Below, piece by piece: positions 37,509-47,495 of a stretch of 64,000 bases of DNA (within the stretch, counting starts at the first letter, position 1; every line of letters starts with the position of its first letter). The notes below the pieces were generated by a model that did not search any database, was not told the origin of the DNA, and worked only from the letters and a program-made list of their open reading frames with translations. Source of the DNA: Tomocerus qinae (lineage: Eukaryota > Arthropoda > Collembola > Entomobryomorpha > Tomoceridae); assembly GCA_020055645.1 (NCBI GenBank), contig CM034547.1, positions 69,226,884 through 69,290,883 on the forward strand, given 5' to 3'. The translations under genes were made by a program, and so were the position numbers.

Positions 37509-38192
37509 TCAGAAAATAAGTGTACGTGATTTTCTCTCCCGGCAGATCCGAATAAAATCTCGGATAGCTCGGAACTGGCCCCATATGAAAGCTGCAGATA
37601 ATGTGTTCCATAAAACCTTGAAAGAAACATATGCCACAGTTTGATGTTTAAACTCTGAAGAACTCCTGATAATGCAGAATGGAATCCAAACAAAGGCTGT
37701 CGAAAACGCCAATCCTCCCATATTCAAGGCCATCCGCGCATACGTCAACATGGAAAACTGTTTTAATAATTTTAATGGTCTTTTCAAATAACAATGTGTA
37801 TTTTGCAAAATAACTGTAACTATAATAATTTAAAATATGCAAAAAGTATGTACTTGTTCTAGTTCGTGATTCGACAGAACGATAAGTTCTTTAGTGTTGC
37901 ATTGTTCTTTCATATAGGTGAAAAAGTGGAATCCGTATATGTAAACATTTTTTGAGCTGATTCTGGATTCATGTCAAAATTGTCAAATGCTTTTTGAGGG
38001 ATAATTTCCAACATTGAAAGGGCAACTGAGTAAGGTACTGCATATTTAGCAAAATTTGGGGCTTCGTAACGCTGAAAAATTTTTTATGAATGTAATGAAG
38101 AATTAACTTTTTCTGTCGAATAAAAGATCGATTCTCCGAATTCCTTTTTATTGTGTACTTACGAATGCTTCTGTTATTAATATAGGAATCAT
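37509..38192 (-). pseudogene. Unidentified small membrane-protein gene, apparently frameshifted
   Basis: Three putative exons, 38192-38163 (MIPILITEAF), 38071-37854 and 37757-37509. The borders are GT-AG, and the joins are in phase except for one 1-nt frame slip inside exon 2 at a run of six A (after residues NPESAQK). With the slip the length is about 165 aa. Exon 2 part 1 reads RYEAPNFAKYAVPYSVALSM; part 2 reads GFHFFTYMKEQCNTKELIVL. Exon 3 has two hydrophobic segments (MGGLAFSTAFVWIPFCII and FKVLWNTLSAAFIWG) and a basic tail (RICRERKSRTLIF). I considered MTFP1 (mitochondrial fission process protein 1, 166 aa) from the length and the EAFR motif, but the order of blocks does not fit well. 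The slip may be a sequencing error or true decay. Confidence 0.4.
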
Positions 38193-38873
38193 TTTCACAC
38201 TTTTTGTCACTTGCGACTTGATCCACGCTCAATCTAATGTTAATTATACTCTGCTAACTCAAAATCTGAATCGACAGGACTTCTTCCTGTGTGGTATAAA
38301 TGAAAACTAACACCGACTATGTTATTTATATAGTATGTAAATAATTAAAGTGGTTATATAGCAAGGTTATAGTGTATCAGTTAGGTATGAGCCCTTGATC
38401 CGGACCCTTTTGGCTGCTGCTAAACTGCTATCAGTGCTATCGGATTAGGCTAGACATTTGATGGAATTATTTGATCCCGGAATTAGTGAATCCGACCCTT
38501 GAATCCGACCACACTATTCTTTACCCCCATCTCTTGACCAACGAAAATATACTTATCAATTCTGGCAACATTTTCCTCTCATAGCAACAATTTCAGGTCT
38601 TGTTAGATTATTAAAAAGTTATGATTTGTCAAAGTCAGTGTTCTTGATCCGGATAAGATTTGATGAGGATGAGGGTCATAAATAATACGATAGTTACAGT
38701 GTGCACATGAAAATTCCAAAAAGAATTTTCTCCAATTCCAATATTTATTGTAAAATTTTCAGTGATTCAAGGATAAACTACTCAATATTAAAAAATATAA
38801 AACTATAAGTAATTAATTTTCTGATAATCTATAGCCAGTCTGCAAAGGGCTGACTAATTCAAGAAAACGTGCA
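38193..38873. promoter_or_regulatory. Head-to-head region between the unidentified gene and the zinc-ribbon gene
   Basis: 681 bp between divergent start codons. No specific motif or repeat is recognised. Confidence 0.35.
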
Positions 38874-40526
38874 ATGAGTAACATCAATCCGCCCACAGTG
38901 CCCACATCTGCCTACGAACGAGTAGTGAATCTGGACAGACACTTGCTAAGTTGTAGTAACTCCAGTCTCTTCGGAGGGGGAGGAGGCGTTTTGGAGCAAG
39001 AGCAGCAGAACTACAGCCTTTTTAGTGGACATAAAGACTGGCCAACCGTAGGCAGCCCTCGCTCAAGAATTCCTCCGATAGAAAATCTGTCCATCATCGA
39101 AATTAATCAAATTCAGGAAGGTCTCAAGAAATTATTCGGAATACAATCACAAGGGCAGCAGCAAGGTCCAGGTGTACCCATTCGATCCAACGCAGACTCA
39201 GTCGTTGGTCCAGTTCCTCCAGCGTCACTCGTCAGTTATGGCAGGATTAAAAGTGGATGTGGAATTTCAACATGCCGGACACCTCATTGTCCCACTGCTC
39301 AGGAATCTCGATCTCGGATGAATATTTCTTCGCCAGCAACCAAAGATGCGACCACAAGCTGGGCTAATAATTTAAACAACTCATGGCCTATTATGGACAC
39401 AGATTTTACATATTCTATTGGACCCAATGTACAGCGTCAACTGGAGAAGTCAGTGATATATTCCAACTCGCAAGGTTCGGCACCAACCAGTCAGAAAGTA
39501 GCAGAAAAGAATTCATGGTCCGCACTGTCACCGAATTTCGTGGATATTCCCACTACTCCTAGTGCCAACACTCTGTCTGCTCACAATAACCATCAATCTC
39601 TCAATCGAGATAAAATGCGATGTGTTGTTCCGAATTTTTGCCGTTCTGATGCGACAAACGATCCAACCGTTTTCTATAGATTTTACCAGTTTGAATGCTC
39701 ATGTAACAAAAAAATCTGGTTTTCTCCACTGGCCAAAGCAAAAGATGGATTATTCTGTTGGGCCTGCACTCATTTTGTCAAACCTTTTGCTCATGTATGT
39801 TAATACAATAATAATGTCCTTAATAATATAATTAAATTACCCTTCATTATCAATTATTGTTGATCTCCTTTCCACCTTTTGCTAATTTTTCCAAATGTGA
39901 ATATTCTTTGTGCTTGTTTTGCTACAGTTTGATGGAACGACTCCATACCAAGGATCTGAACTTTGCTACGGAAAATTCGAGTGTCATGTTTGCAAAAACA
40001 CATGGTCCTCTCGGAGGTCAATGGCGAACGCTGCAGAAAAATGCTTCGGATGCGGGGCTTCGATATACCCGTACTACCAGGTCACGCTGGTATGCATTAC
40101 TATGAATATATTATACCCGCCAAGCCTGCCATTGTTATATACGTAAATTCATTACTATTAAAAATAATTTTCAAATATTTGTAGACAACTGTCGAAAAGA
40201 AAAAGCGCCGTATTGAGGCAGTGGCTACACTAAACTATCGAGATGGACTTGGCCGAAAAGAGCATTATAACCAATCAGTTGTGTCTTCTCATGTTGGCGG
40301 CAGCCCCAGAGACTGTAGTAAGGAAAATGAAACTAGCTTTCATCATTCAAATGTTAACACCAACAGATTAAAGCAACAAAGCACAAAAACGCATGGAAAT
40401 TTGGCAAGTGCCCGCGAGCCAGGGATTGGAACCCCGATGATCAGGAATCGTCTGAAGAAATCGCCTCTCACCTTTTCGATATCGTCTCCTGCTTTAATTC
40501 AGAAACTTAAAAAGGACATTAGTTAA
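38874..40526 (+). CDS. ZCCHC24/ZAR1-like zinc-ribbon (3CxxC-type) protein with duplicated module
   Basis: Three exons (38874-39794, 39928-40089, 40185-40526) join in phase to 474 aa. The first ~250 residues are Ser/Gln/Pro-rich and probably disordered. Exon 2 encodes a module like that of vertebrate ZCCHC24: TPYQGSELCYGKFECHVCKN, W-S-S, MANAAEKCFGCGASIYPYYQ (ZCCHC24 has TPYQG, GEYKCPKCKRKW, SWANMGQECIKC, VYPHKQ). The end of exon 1 encodes a second, related copy: FECSCNKKIWFSPLAKAKDG, FCWACTHFVKPFAH. The C-terminal ~110 residues are basic (EKKKRR, KKSPLTFS, LIQKLKKDIS). ZAR1 proteins with this type of domain bind RNA in oocytes; a role in RNA binding here is inference. An alternative exon 2 donor at 40081 would remove three codons. 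Confidence 0.72.
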
Positions 40527-41285
40527 AATATTTACTCTACCTATAGCAGATATTCAAAATTTAAAGCTGATGAAAAGACGCCTAAACTTGACGTGAAATA
40601 TTGGATAACACTCTTGGTTTATGTGTCATCTAAACAATCATCTAGCAAAAGTGTCATTTTTTTCTTTTTTTACGTGTGGTTGGTTTACCTATTATTTAAA
40701 GCGTCCGATTTATCATTCCTTATTATTTTGCAAGCTAAGATGTACAAACGAACGAGTATTTACACACTTTTTTAATCCTAATTCAATATTTAATTGACTG
40801 AAACTTTTATCCATTGTCATGTCTAAATACACATTTTCCAAATTATTTTGTTTGAAATAGATAATGTAATTTTATATTTTTATGATATGATGGAATGATA
40901 CAGTCTGTATTCTGTATTGTGATTCTTGATAATGATATGAGAATTTATAAGGAATTTCAATATAATGCAATACATATTATTTGACAGCTCAATAAATACG
41001 AAAAAATTATTTAGTTACATAACAGACGCATGCAAATCCTAGAAACATTCCCATTAGAAATTAGTTTTAGCTATCTATTGTAACGAGATGCAAAAATCTC
41101 TTTTTTTGTCTTTTCCCCAATCGTTTACCATATTTTTTACCAGTTTTTCTACAAGCCTTGGATCTAAATTAACCACAATAAGTCCATATTTTCCTGATTT
41201 AAGACCACTACTAGATTAGAAGTTTACGAGGCATGTCATTTCTAGTTTAATATTTAGTGACACTGTCAGAATCAAATTGAGATTG
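40527..41285. other. Tail-to-tail intergenic stretch
   Basis: Holds the 3' UTRs of the zinc-ribbon gene and Amt. No further gene or repeat is seen. Confidence 0.45.
40991..40996 (+). promoter_or_regulatory. Poly(A) signal of the zinc-ribbon gene
   Basis: AATAAA about 465 bp after the stop codon, before the tail-to-tail Amt 3' end. Confidence 0.35.
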
Positions 41286-44200
41286 TCAGAAAGGTGTACT
41301 TCCAGTATTTGGTAAACCTAAATGGTCCATGTAACGTAGAGTAGGCTTGAACTTTACCGATTTGGGTCTGGTGTTCGTTTCGTCTGGGTTTGTTTCTACG
41401 CTGGAAAGCGAGTAGGGGGAATCACTTCCCACCCTAACCTTCCTGGTGCTCATAATTCGGAGTACTAGCTGCTTGAATCTTCTCTTCATCCAACGACGAG
41501 AATTCATTTCGTTTAAAATCCCTATGATTCGATCATGTTCTGTAATGTACAAGGAAAAACGGTTTTCACATTAGATTTTATTATTTAAAACTTAGCAGCA
41601 AACTTGGAATTGTATTTTGTATGTATGTATTTTAAATAAACTTGGATTTGTTGATCCGATGGGGACAGCAGTATCGACAATGAGCTGAACACTTGCACGG
41701 GAATGAAGGACGGCTGATACGGCGGGTGTTAAGCCTGCTCTTCTTCGTCTTATTAAATGTTCTACAAAATCTGCTCCCAGAAGTTCCTCATAAGGTAGCA
41801 TTCTAATCGGTATGATTTTGTTAATCACCTTAAAATTATCAATATCCACTTGTTATGAAATGGCTCCAGTTCAAAATAATATCTGATACGGCCTACAGAA
41901 AAACATTTTGCCTTACCCATAACAATATGAATGTTATGCATACAGCCCATACAATGATGCAAACACATGCGAGAGACTGAACTCCCAGCAAATAAAATCC
42001 TCCTCCTGTAAACCAAAGTAAGTATTTACTGAATAAATTCATGCTATTATAAATAGCACCGAATAGTAGCATAAAATGCTTGGACCTCGGAAGAGTCCAG
42101 CATGTCCTTTTGAAAATCCAGCTCCTTGATCATCCTCTGCAAATAGTCCAACAGCTAGAAGACCCCACATGCCTCCAAATGCATGTACAGGAGTTGCTCC
42201 GACCTATAAAGAAGATGCACAGTTCTAATTTTGCATATAATAGATGTGAATGATGTCATATGTGTGGAGTACGGGGTCATCGACTCGGGTGGCATCGGTG
42301 AATCCAGAAGTTGCGATTATAACTGCTCCGCCAATAACGCCGATTAAGAAAGCCTCTCGGGTGTGGTACAATGCGCATCCTGCAGTAATGGACACCAAAG
42401 CCCCGAGCACTGGATTAATGAGGTCCATGACAGCAAATGCTCGACCAGGCTTTAGAAGAGCGTACACCGATCCGATCATTCCTCCTCCGAATGAAGCAAT
42501 CATTGTTGACACCGCTGCTCTAGCTACGAATTAAAGTATGCAAATATTTAGATTACTGGACAATAAACGTACAAAAAGATACGATATCTAAATAATTGAG
42601 TTAAAAAATATACAAATAGAACTCTAACCTGCAAACATCCATTTCACTCCGCTGACTCCAAAGGTACTGCACGTATAAATTCACAGAAACATATAATCTG
42701 TTAATATTAAGTAAATACTAACCAGTCATATTCACTGTGTAATTCACATCGATACAATTAATTTTGAACTCATACCTGCCGCTATTAAAAGCTAACCACC
42801 CAAACCAAAGAATATACAGCCCAACAATACAGCTTGTGGGGTTTCCTAAAGGAAGTGGGTCTGTTCCGTTATCGTACCGACCATAGCGAGGGCCTATTTT
42901 ATAATGATAAATTATTTATTTATTTACTTTTCTATAAAATTATTTTATTAAATTTATTAAATTAATTTAATAATTAATTAAAAAACTTTATTTATAAAAA
43001 AATATTTAATTTTATTAAAATTTTAATTAGAACTCGATAATAAAAAATTCACCCAACATCCACGCGGCAATATACCCTGTAAAAAATCCTATGATGTACA
43101 TCCTTGGTTTAATAAATAATTTGGAACAAGAATTTAATTGACAAAATTGGATAAACATAAACAACGATTGAAATAATTGCTCACCTGAGACTCCTCCGAG
43201 CAAGTGGACAGCACCTGAACCAGCGATATCAATGACACCCATCTCGGACAGAAAACCGGTAGGTCCCCAAATCCAACGTGCAGGGACACAATAGACGACG
43301 GTATTCAACATAGAAAAGACGCAGTACGATCGAAAGTTGCATCTAATGAATAGTTAAATGTGCGGTTAAATCCATCCCATTACTCTCATCATTAGAAAAT
43401 AACAGAAAATCGATTTCGTTTTATGGAGCTTCTATTTGGGTCAATTTCTTAATAGGCACAAAAATGAGAAACAATTTTACCTTTCGGCCATGGTTCCTGA
43501 GACTATGGTGGTGGCAGTCGTGGCGAAAGACAATTGGAAGAGAAAGGCAGCAAAAATTGGCCCCATCGTCTCATAATCGGAGTCCACGGCGTAATCTCCC
43601 ACCCCAAAGTAAGGACTGGAGCCATTGTCAGTACCAAAACTCATACTGAATCCAAAAATCCAATACGTCAAGCCTCCGAAAACCACATCCACTACATTTT
43701 TCATCATGATGTTAGCTTCATTCTGCACAGAGGTGATACAGTAATACCTCCCCAGTAGTACTACTTCCCCTGTTGTAATACTTCCCGCTAGTTCTACTTC
43801 CCACTAGTACTCATCAATACGAAAATTGTTGATTCGAGACGAAATAATATAACAGAAGAAATGTGCACGAAAACTAAACTCCCTGTTCAAGTTATTTCGT
43901 ATTTGTGAAAGAATCAGAATACAATAGTCAACCTTAAGTACACCCAAGCGCCGTAAAGAGTAGGCGAAGAACAATTTTAACTTAAGAGCGATAACCCTAC
44001 TAATGAAGTTTGTTTACAAATAGTTAAAACTCTTACTAATCAAAAACTTTCCATCCACATCCCGAACCCATCCTGGAGTAAACAACATTGCAGATACATG
44101 TTAGTACTAGCGGGAGGTATTACCACAGGGGGAGGTAGTACTACTCTGGAGATAATAACACGGAACCTTCACAGACACGCAGCCGGACTCCAGCATGCCG

Positions 44201-45532
44201 AAACCTGATGAATTCACACAATTATTATATTAGCAGAATTAAATACGAACTTAATATACACAGACTAATTAGTGGTGCCGATGGGTTGGATTGGACATAA
44301 CGGTGCGCAAATTTTTAAGTCCCACAGCACCACTATATCTCGGAATATTTAGACGTGACCCCCCAATGTTTCATCGGATCTTTATCGGACATGACCTGAA
44401 GGTCGCGTTTCCACCCTCCCCACACCCGACGGGAGTATGGGGAAAAATGACATTCCACCGGTTTACACCTAAAATTGATCATTGTGTTTATTTTATTTAA
44501 GGTTAGGTTAGGGGGTGGGGTGGGTGGAAACGTGACCTTCAGGTCATGTCAGATAAAGATCCGATGAAACATTGGGGGGTCACGTCTAAATATTCCGAGA
44601 TATAATGGTGCTGTGGGACTTAGAAATTTACGCACCGGTTATGTCCAATCCCACCGACCCCATGAACTAAAAACAATAAGCCTTATTCATATTAGCATCA
44701 GCACCACTGCTGTTAGGTATAACGAGAACGGCGAAGGTTACTCAAATGGGTAAATGAATGAATAGTAACCGTTCGCACACCGGTGGTATACCGCCACACC
44801 ACGTGACACACCCAAACAAATACATACAATACAGATTCATTCTAAGTGAAGTTGAAATAGAAGAAGCTAAAGCAATTCGTTTTAAATCCTTGAAAACCTG
44901 AAAATTTTATTAAAAACGAAGCAGAGCCGTATTACAATTTTATTAATTATTTTATTATTTCTGCAACTCATTTTAATTAACGTCTTAGTATACTTTATAT
45001 ACTTTATAAAAAGTATACTTTAGTATACTTTATACTTTATAGTAGTATACTTTATAAAAAACCCAACAAAAAGGAGGCTTAGCTGTACGGTTTCTTCTAT
45101 TTCAACTTCACTTAGAATGAATCTGTATTGTATGTATTTGTTTGGGTGTGTCACGTGGTGTGGCGGTATACCACCGGTGTGCGAACGGTTACTATTCATT
45201 CATTTACCCGTTTGAGTAACCTTCGCCGTTCTCGTTATACCGAACAGCAGTGGCGCTGATGCTAATATGAATAAGACTTATTTTATTAACTACTGATTTT
45301 AAAACGGCATTTGACCATTTCGACCATTTGGCATTATTTGTCCAACTATCCACAGACACACTTTTCCCACCTGTTCATTATACCAAAGCTAAGTATAATT
45401 CAAATTATTACCTGTTTGCATTGTGAAAATGATGAAAGAAGCGGTGAGGATCCACGTAGCGTCATCCCAAGTCAAATCAAAAACGAAAGGCGTTTCCTTT
45501 GTAGTTGTTACGTTTGCCAACTTTCCTGACAT
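41286..45532 (-). CDS. Amt: AMT-type ammonium transporter
   Basis: Plasma-membrane ammonium channel/transporter of the Amt/MEP class. Twelve exons join in phase to 545 aa: 45532-45412, 44204-44167, 43722-43481, 43342-43185, 43076-43053, 42893-42776, 42666-42629, 42523-42273, 42203-42086, 42005-41917, 41828-41642, 41539-41286. Blocks include WDDATWILTASFIIF, GMLESGCVS, NEANIMMKNVVDVVFG and FATTATTIVSGTMAE. DIAGSGAVHLLGG holds the AmtB Asp160 and first pore His equivalents at the right 8-residue spacing. ATPVHAFGGMWG holds the second pore His, so the twin-His pore is intact. The ~150-residue cytoplasmic tail keeps EELLGADFVEHLI, like the regulatory C-terminus of Amt proteins. Three exons are tiny (38, 24 and 38 nt). 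Introns 1 and 2 consist mostly of inverted-repeat elements. Confidence 0.95.
43741..44161. repeat. Inverted-repeat element filling Amt intron 2
   Basis: Terminal inverted repeats of ~55 bp. The left starts GTAATACCTCCCCAGTAGTA and ends in CCCGCTAGT near 43795; the right end (about 44103-44161) is the reverse complement, GTTATTATCTCCAGAGTAGT to CCCGCTAGT. Intron 2 spans 43723-44166, so the element covers about 95% of it. It leaves only 5 bp at the donor side and 18 bp at the acceptor side. No clear target duplication. Confidence 0.75.
44274..44662. repeat. Fold-back (long inverted repeat) element in Amt intron 1
   Basis: Two ~145-bp arms with high identity (TTGGACATAAC, AAGTCCCACAGCACCA, GACGTGACCCCCCAATGTTT, TTCATCGGATCTTTATC, GACATGACCTGAAGGTC) around a ~90-bp AT-rich loop. 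No coding capacity and no clear target duplication. Confidence 0.9.
44675..45285. repeat. Second, longer fold-back element in Amt intron 1
   Basis: Arms at 44675-44866 and 45092-45285 (about 190 bp, nearly identical: CTTATTCATATTAGCATCAG, TATAACGAGAACGGCG, GTTCGCACACCGGTGGTATA, CATTCTAAGTGAAGTTGAAA). The ~225-bp loop includes several TATACTTTATA copies. It starts only ~12 bp from the end of the first fold-back element. The two differ in sequence. Confidence 0.9.
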
Positions 45533-46060
45533 GTCTTTAAATACTTCGATGGCAATTCTTGGGTGTACCGATTATTTTATATGAATATACAGTAATGCAG
45601 AGAGTTGGTTTGTTAGATGGCAAGAAATTCTTACAAATATAATCTTCAACGAATAAAATATCGTTGAATAAGTATTTATTTTGTATTTTACGGCTTTTGA
45701 AGAACTTTGTGGAAAATCGTGTGAAGCACAAAAAGACATGTGCCACAGAATTACGTAAAATGATCTGATCTGCAAGGGAAAATTGTGATTTTCCTCTTAC
45801 TCTCCGCCAATTGATGACTAAAATGGTGTATCCGGCTTATTTTCTCTTTTGTGCCAGAAAAGTTGTTGTAATCAATAATCTCATCGGATTGAGACCAATT
45901 TGTTTGTTAATGTTATCGTAATAGCTCATCATAGTAATTCCCAATAATTTGACAAAATTGACAAGGAAAGGAGTCTAATAAGCAGCATTGCATTTTGTCA
46001 CGCAAGTCCTAATATTATTTGCTATTTGATGCTATCATCAGGCACGGAGGCACGTATCCA
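45533..46060. promoter_or_regulatory. Amt 5' flank, up to the satellite edge
   Basis: Upstream of the Amt ATG. Minus-strand open frames at 45537-45775 overlap the likely 5' UTR and show no protein features. The right end (GAGGCACGTATCCA, 46047-46060) resembles the hAT-MITE terminus at 9985. Confidence 0.35.
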
Positions 46061-46259
46061 ATGAATGCATATCCTCTATAACGAACTGGCTTTGGATAGC
46101 TTCTCTTCAGAAAAGCCCGCAGAAGTGGAAGGGAAAATGTCTTGATGACATTTTAAAAGAACACAAACCAGGAGCAAACTAATAGATTATCTGACTTAGG
46201 AAGAATTCAAAACGAGGTAATCCTGAAACGGCTTTGAAATAAGTGTAACAATTTTAAAA
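46061..46259. repeat. Diverged outlying monomer of the 208-bp satellite
   Basis: Aligns along its full length to the satellite unit (ATGAATGCATATCCTC, AAGCCCGCAGAAGTGGAAGG, AGATTATCTGACTTAGGAAG, AAGTGTAACAATTTTAAAA) but with many substitutions. It stops inside the TTTTAAAA box, where a ~1.2-kb insertion begins. It is the left edge of the satellite domain. Confidence 0.9.
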
Positions 46260-47495
46260 CCTACAGCAAGCCGTAACAGAAGCTCGCCTGAGTAATAGGG
46301 ACCGTGTGCACATTTTTGTTAATCAATTGTGGAAATATGATTTTGATTAATAAAGTGAACACTAATTCAAATTAGGCTAGTATAATTCATAATCCAAAAT
46401 TAAAACCAGCAGCAGATCAAAATAGAATGATTTTGACTATCAACATAATCGAAAATAGAAATTAATTAATATTGATTATCAAAATCAAAAGAAAATCAAA
46501 ATTGATTACTTTTGAGTATCATATTCAAAAGAAAATCAAAATAGATTAATGTTGACTATCAAAATCGACATAAGTTCAAAATTGGTTAATGTTGACTATG
46601 AAAATCAACATAAAATCAAATTTGATTTATGCTGACTATGAAAATCAGCATTAAATCAAAATTGATTTATGTTGACTGAAAATCAGCATTAAATCAAAAT
46701 TGATTAATGTTGACTATAAAAATCAACATAAAATTAAAATTGATAAATGTTGACTATGAAAATCAGCATTAAATCAAAATTGATTAATGTTGACTATGAA
46801 AATTAACATAAAATCAAAATTGAATAATCTTGAATATGAAAATCAACATAAAATCAAAATTGATTAATGTTGACAATGAAAATCAACATAAAATTAAAAT
46901 TGATTAATTTTGACTATGAAAATCAACATAAAATTAAAATTGGTCAATGTTGAGTATAAAAATCAATACAAAATCAAAATTGATTAATGTTGAGTATGAA
47001 AATCAGCATAAAATCAAAATTGATTAACTTTGACTATGAAAATCTAAAAAGAATCAAAATCGATCAACATTAATTATCAAAATTAATAGAAATTGGAAAA
47101 TGCAAGTTTGACTATAAAATTGAATATAAATGCGAAATAGAATTATTTCCGTCCTCTAATAGTTATTTTCTGGTTTTATTTGCTTTACTATAAAATCTTA
47201 AATTTGGTAGAAGCGGGGTGACATATTTTATACTATCACGCTAACAATTTATAGGAAACACAATTGAACTTTTAATGTCCATTTAATGCCAATTTTTCAT
47301 TTTGACTATCAAAATAAAGACAAAGTGAACGCACGGCATATCAGCGATTTGAACCAAATTGAATAGGGTTCGCCAGTGGTCCGTAGGCATTGTTTTTGCC
47401 AAGTTTATTCAACTTCCGTTGTTGCATTCAATAGTTACAGTGTTGGCGAACGGACGGACTGTGCGGTTCTATACGCTGCCTTATTCAGGCGAGCT
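46260..47495. mobile_element. Insertion splitting the satellite, possible TIR element
   Basis: Non-satellite block between the outlying monomer and the array. AGCTCGCCTGAGTAATAGG at 46281 and its near-perfect inverted copy ending at 47495 (CCTTATTCAGGCGAGCT) look like terminal inverted repeats. The satellite sequence resumes immediately to the right with AAAACAATCAG, and on the left it stops at TTTTAAAA. One monomer has thus been split with only an A-run shared. A 21-bp extra stretch (46260-46280) lies outside the left inverted repeat. No transposase is seen; most of the interior is a 40-bp minisatellite. Confidence 0.55.
46424..47120. repeat. 40-bp minisatellite (about 16-17 copies)
   Basis: Diverged tandem copies of the type AAAATTGATTAATGTTGACT + ATGAAAATCAACATAAAATC. 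The unit itself has inverted halves (TTGATTAATGTTGA / TCAACAT). It fills the middle of the insertion that splits the satellite. Confidence 0.85.

Noticed and set aside
37509..38192. Assigning the unidentified gene to MTFP1
   Set aside because: Length and an EAFR motif fit, but the order of hydrophobic blocks does not; left unnamed.
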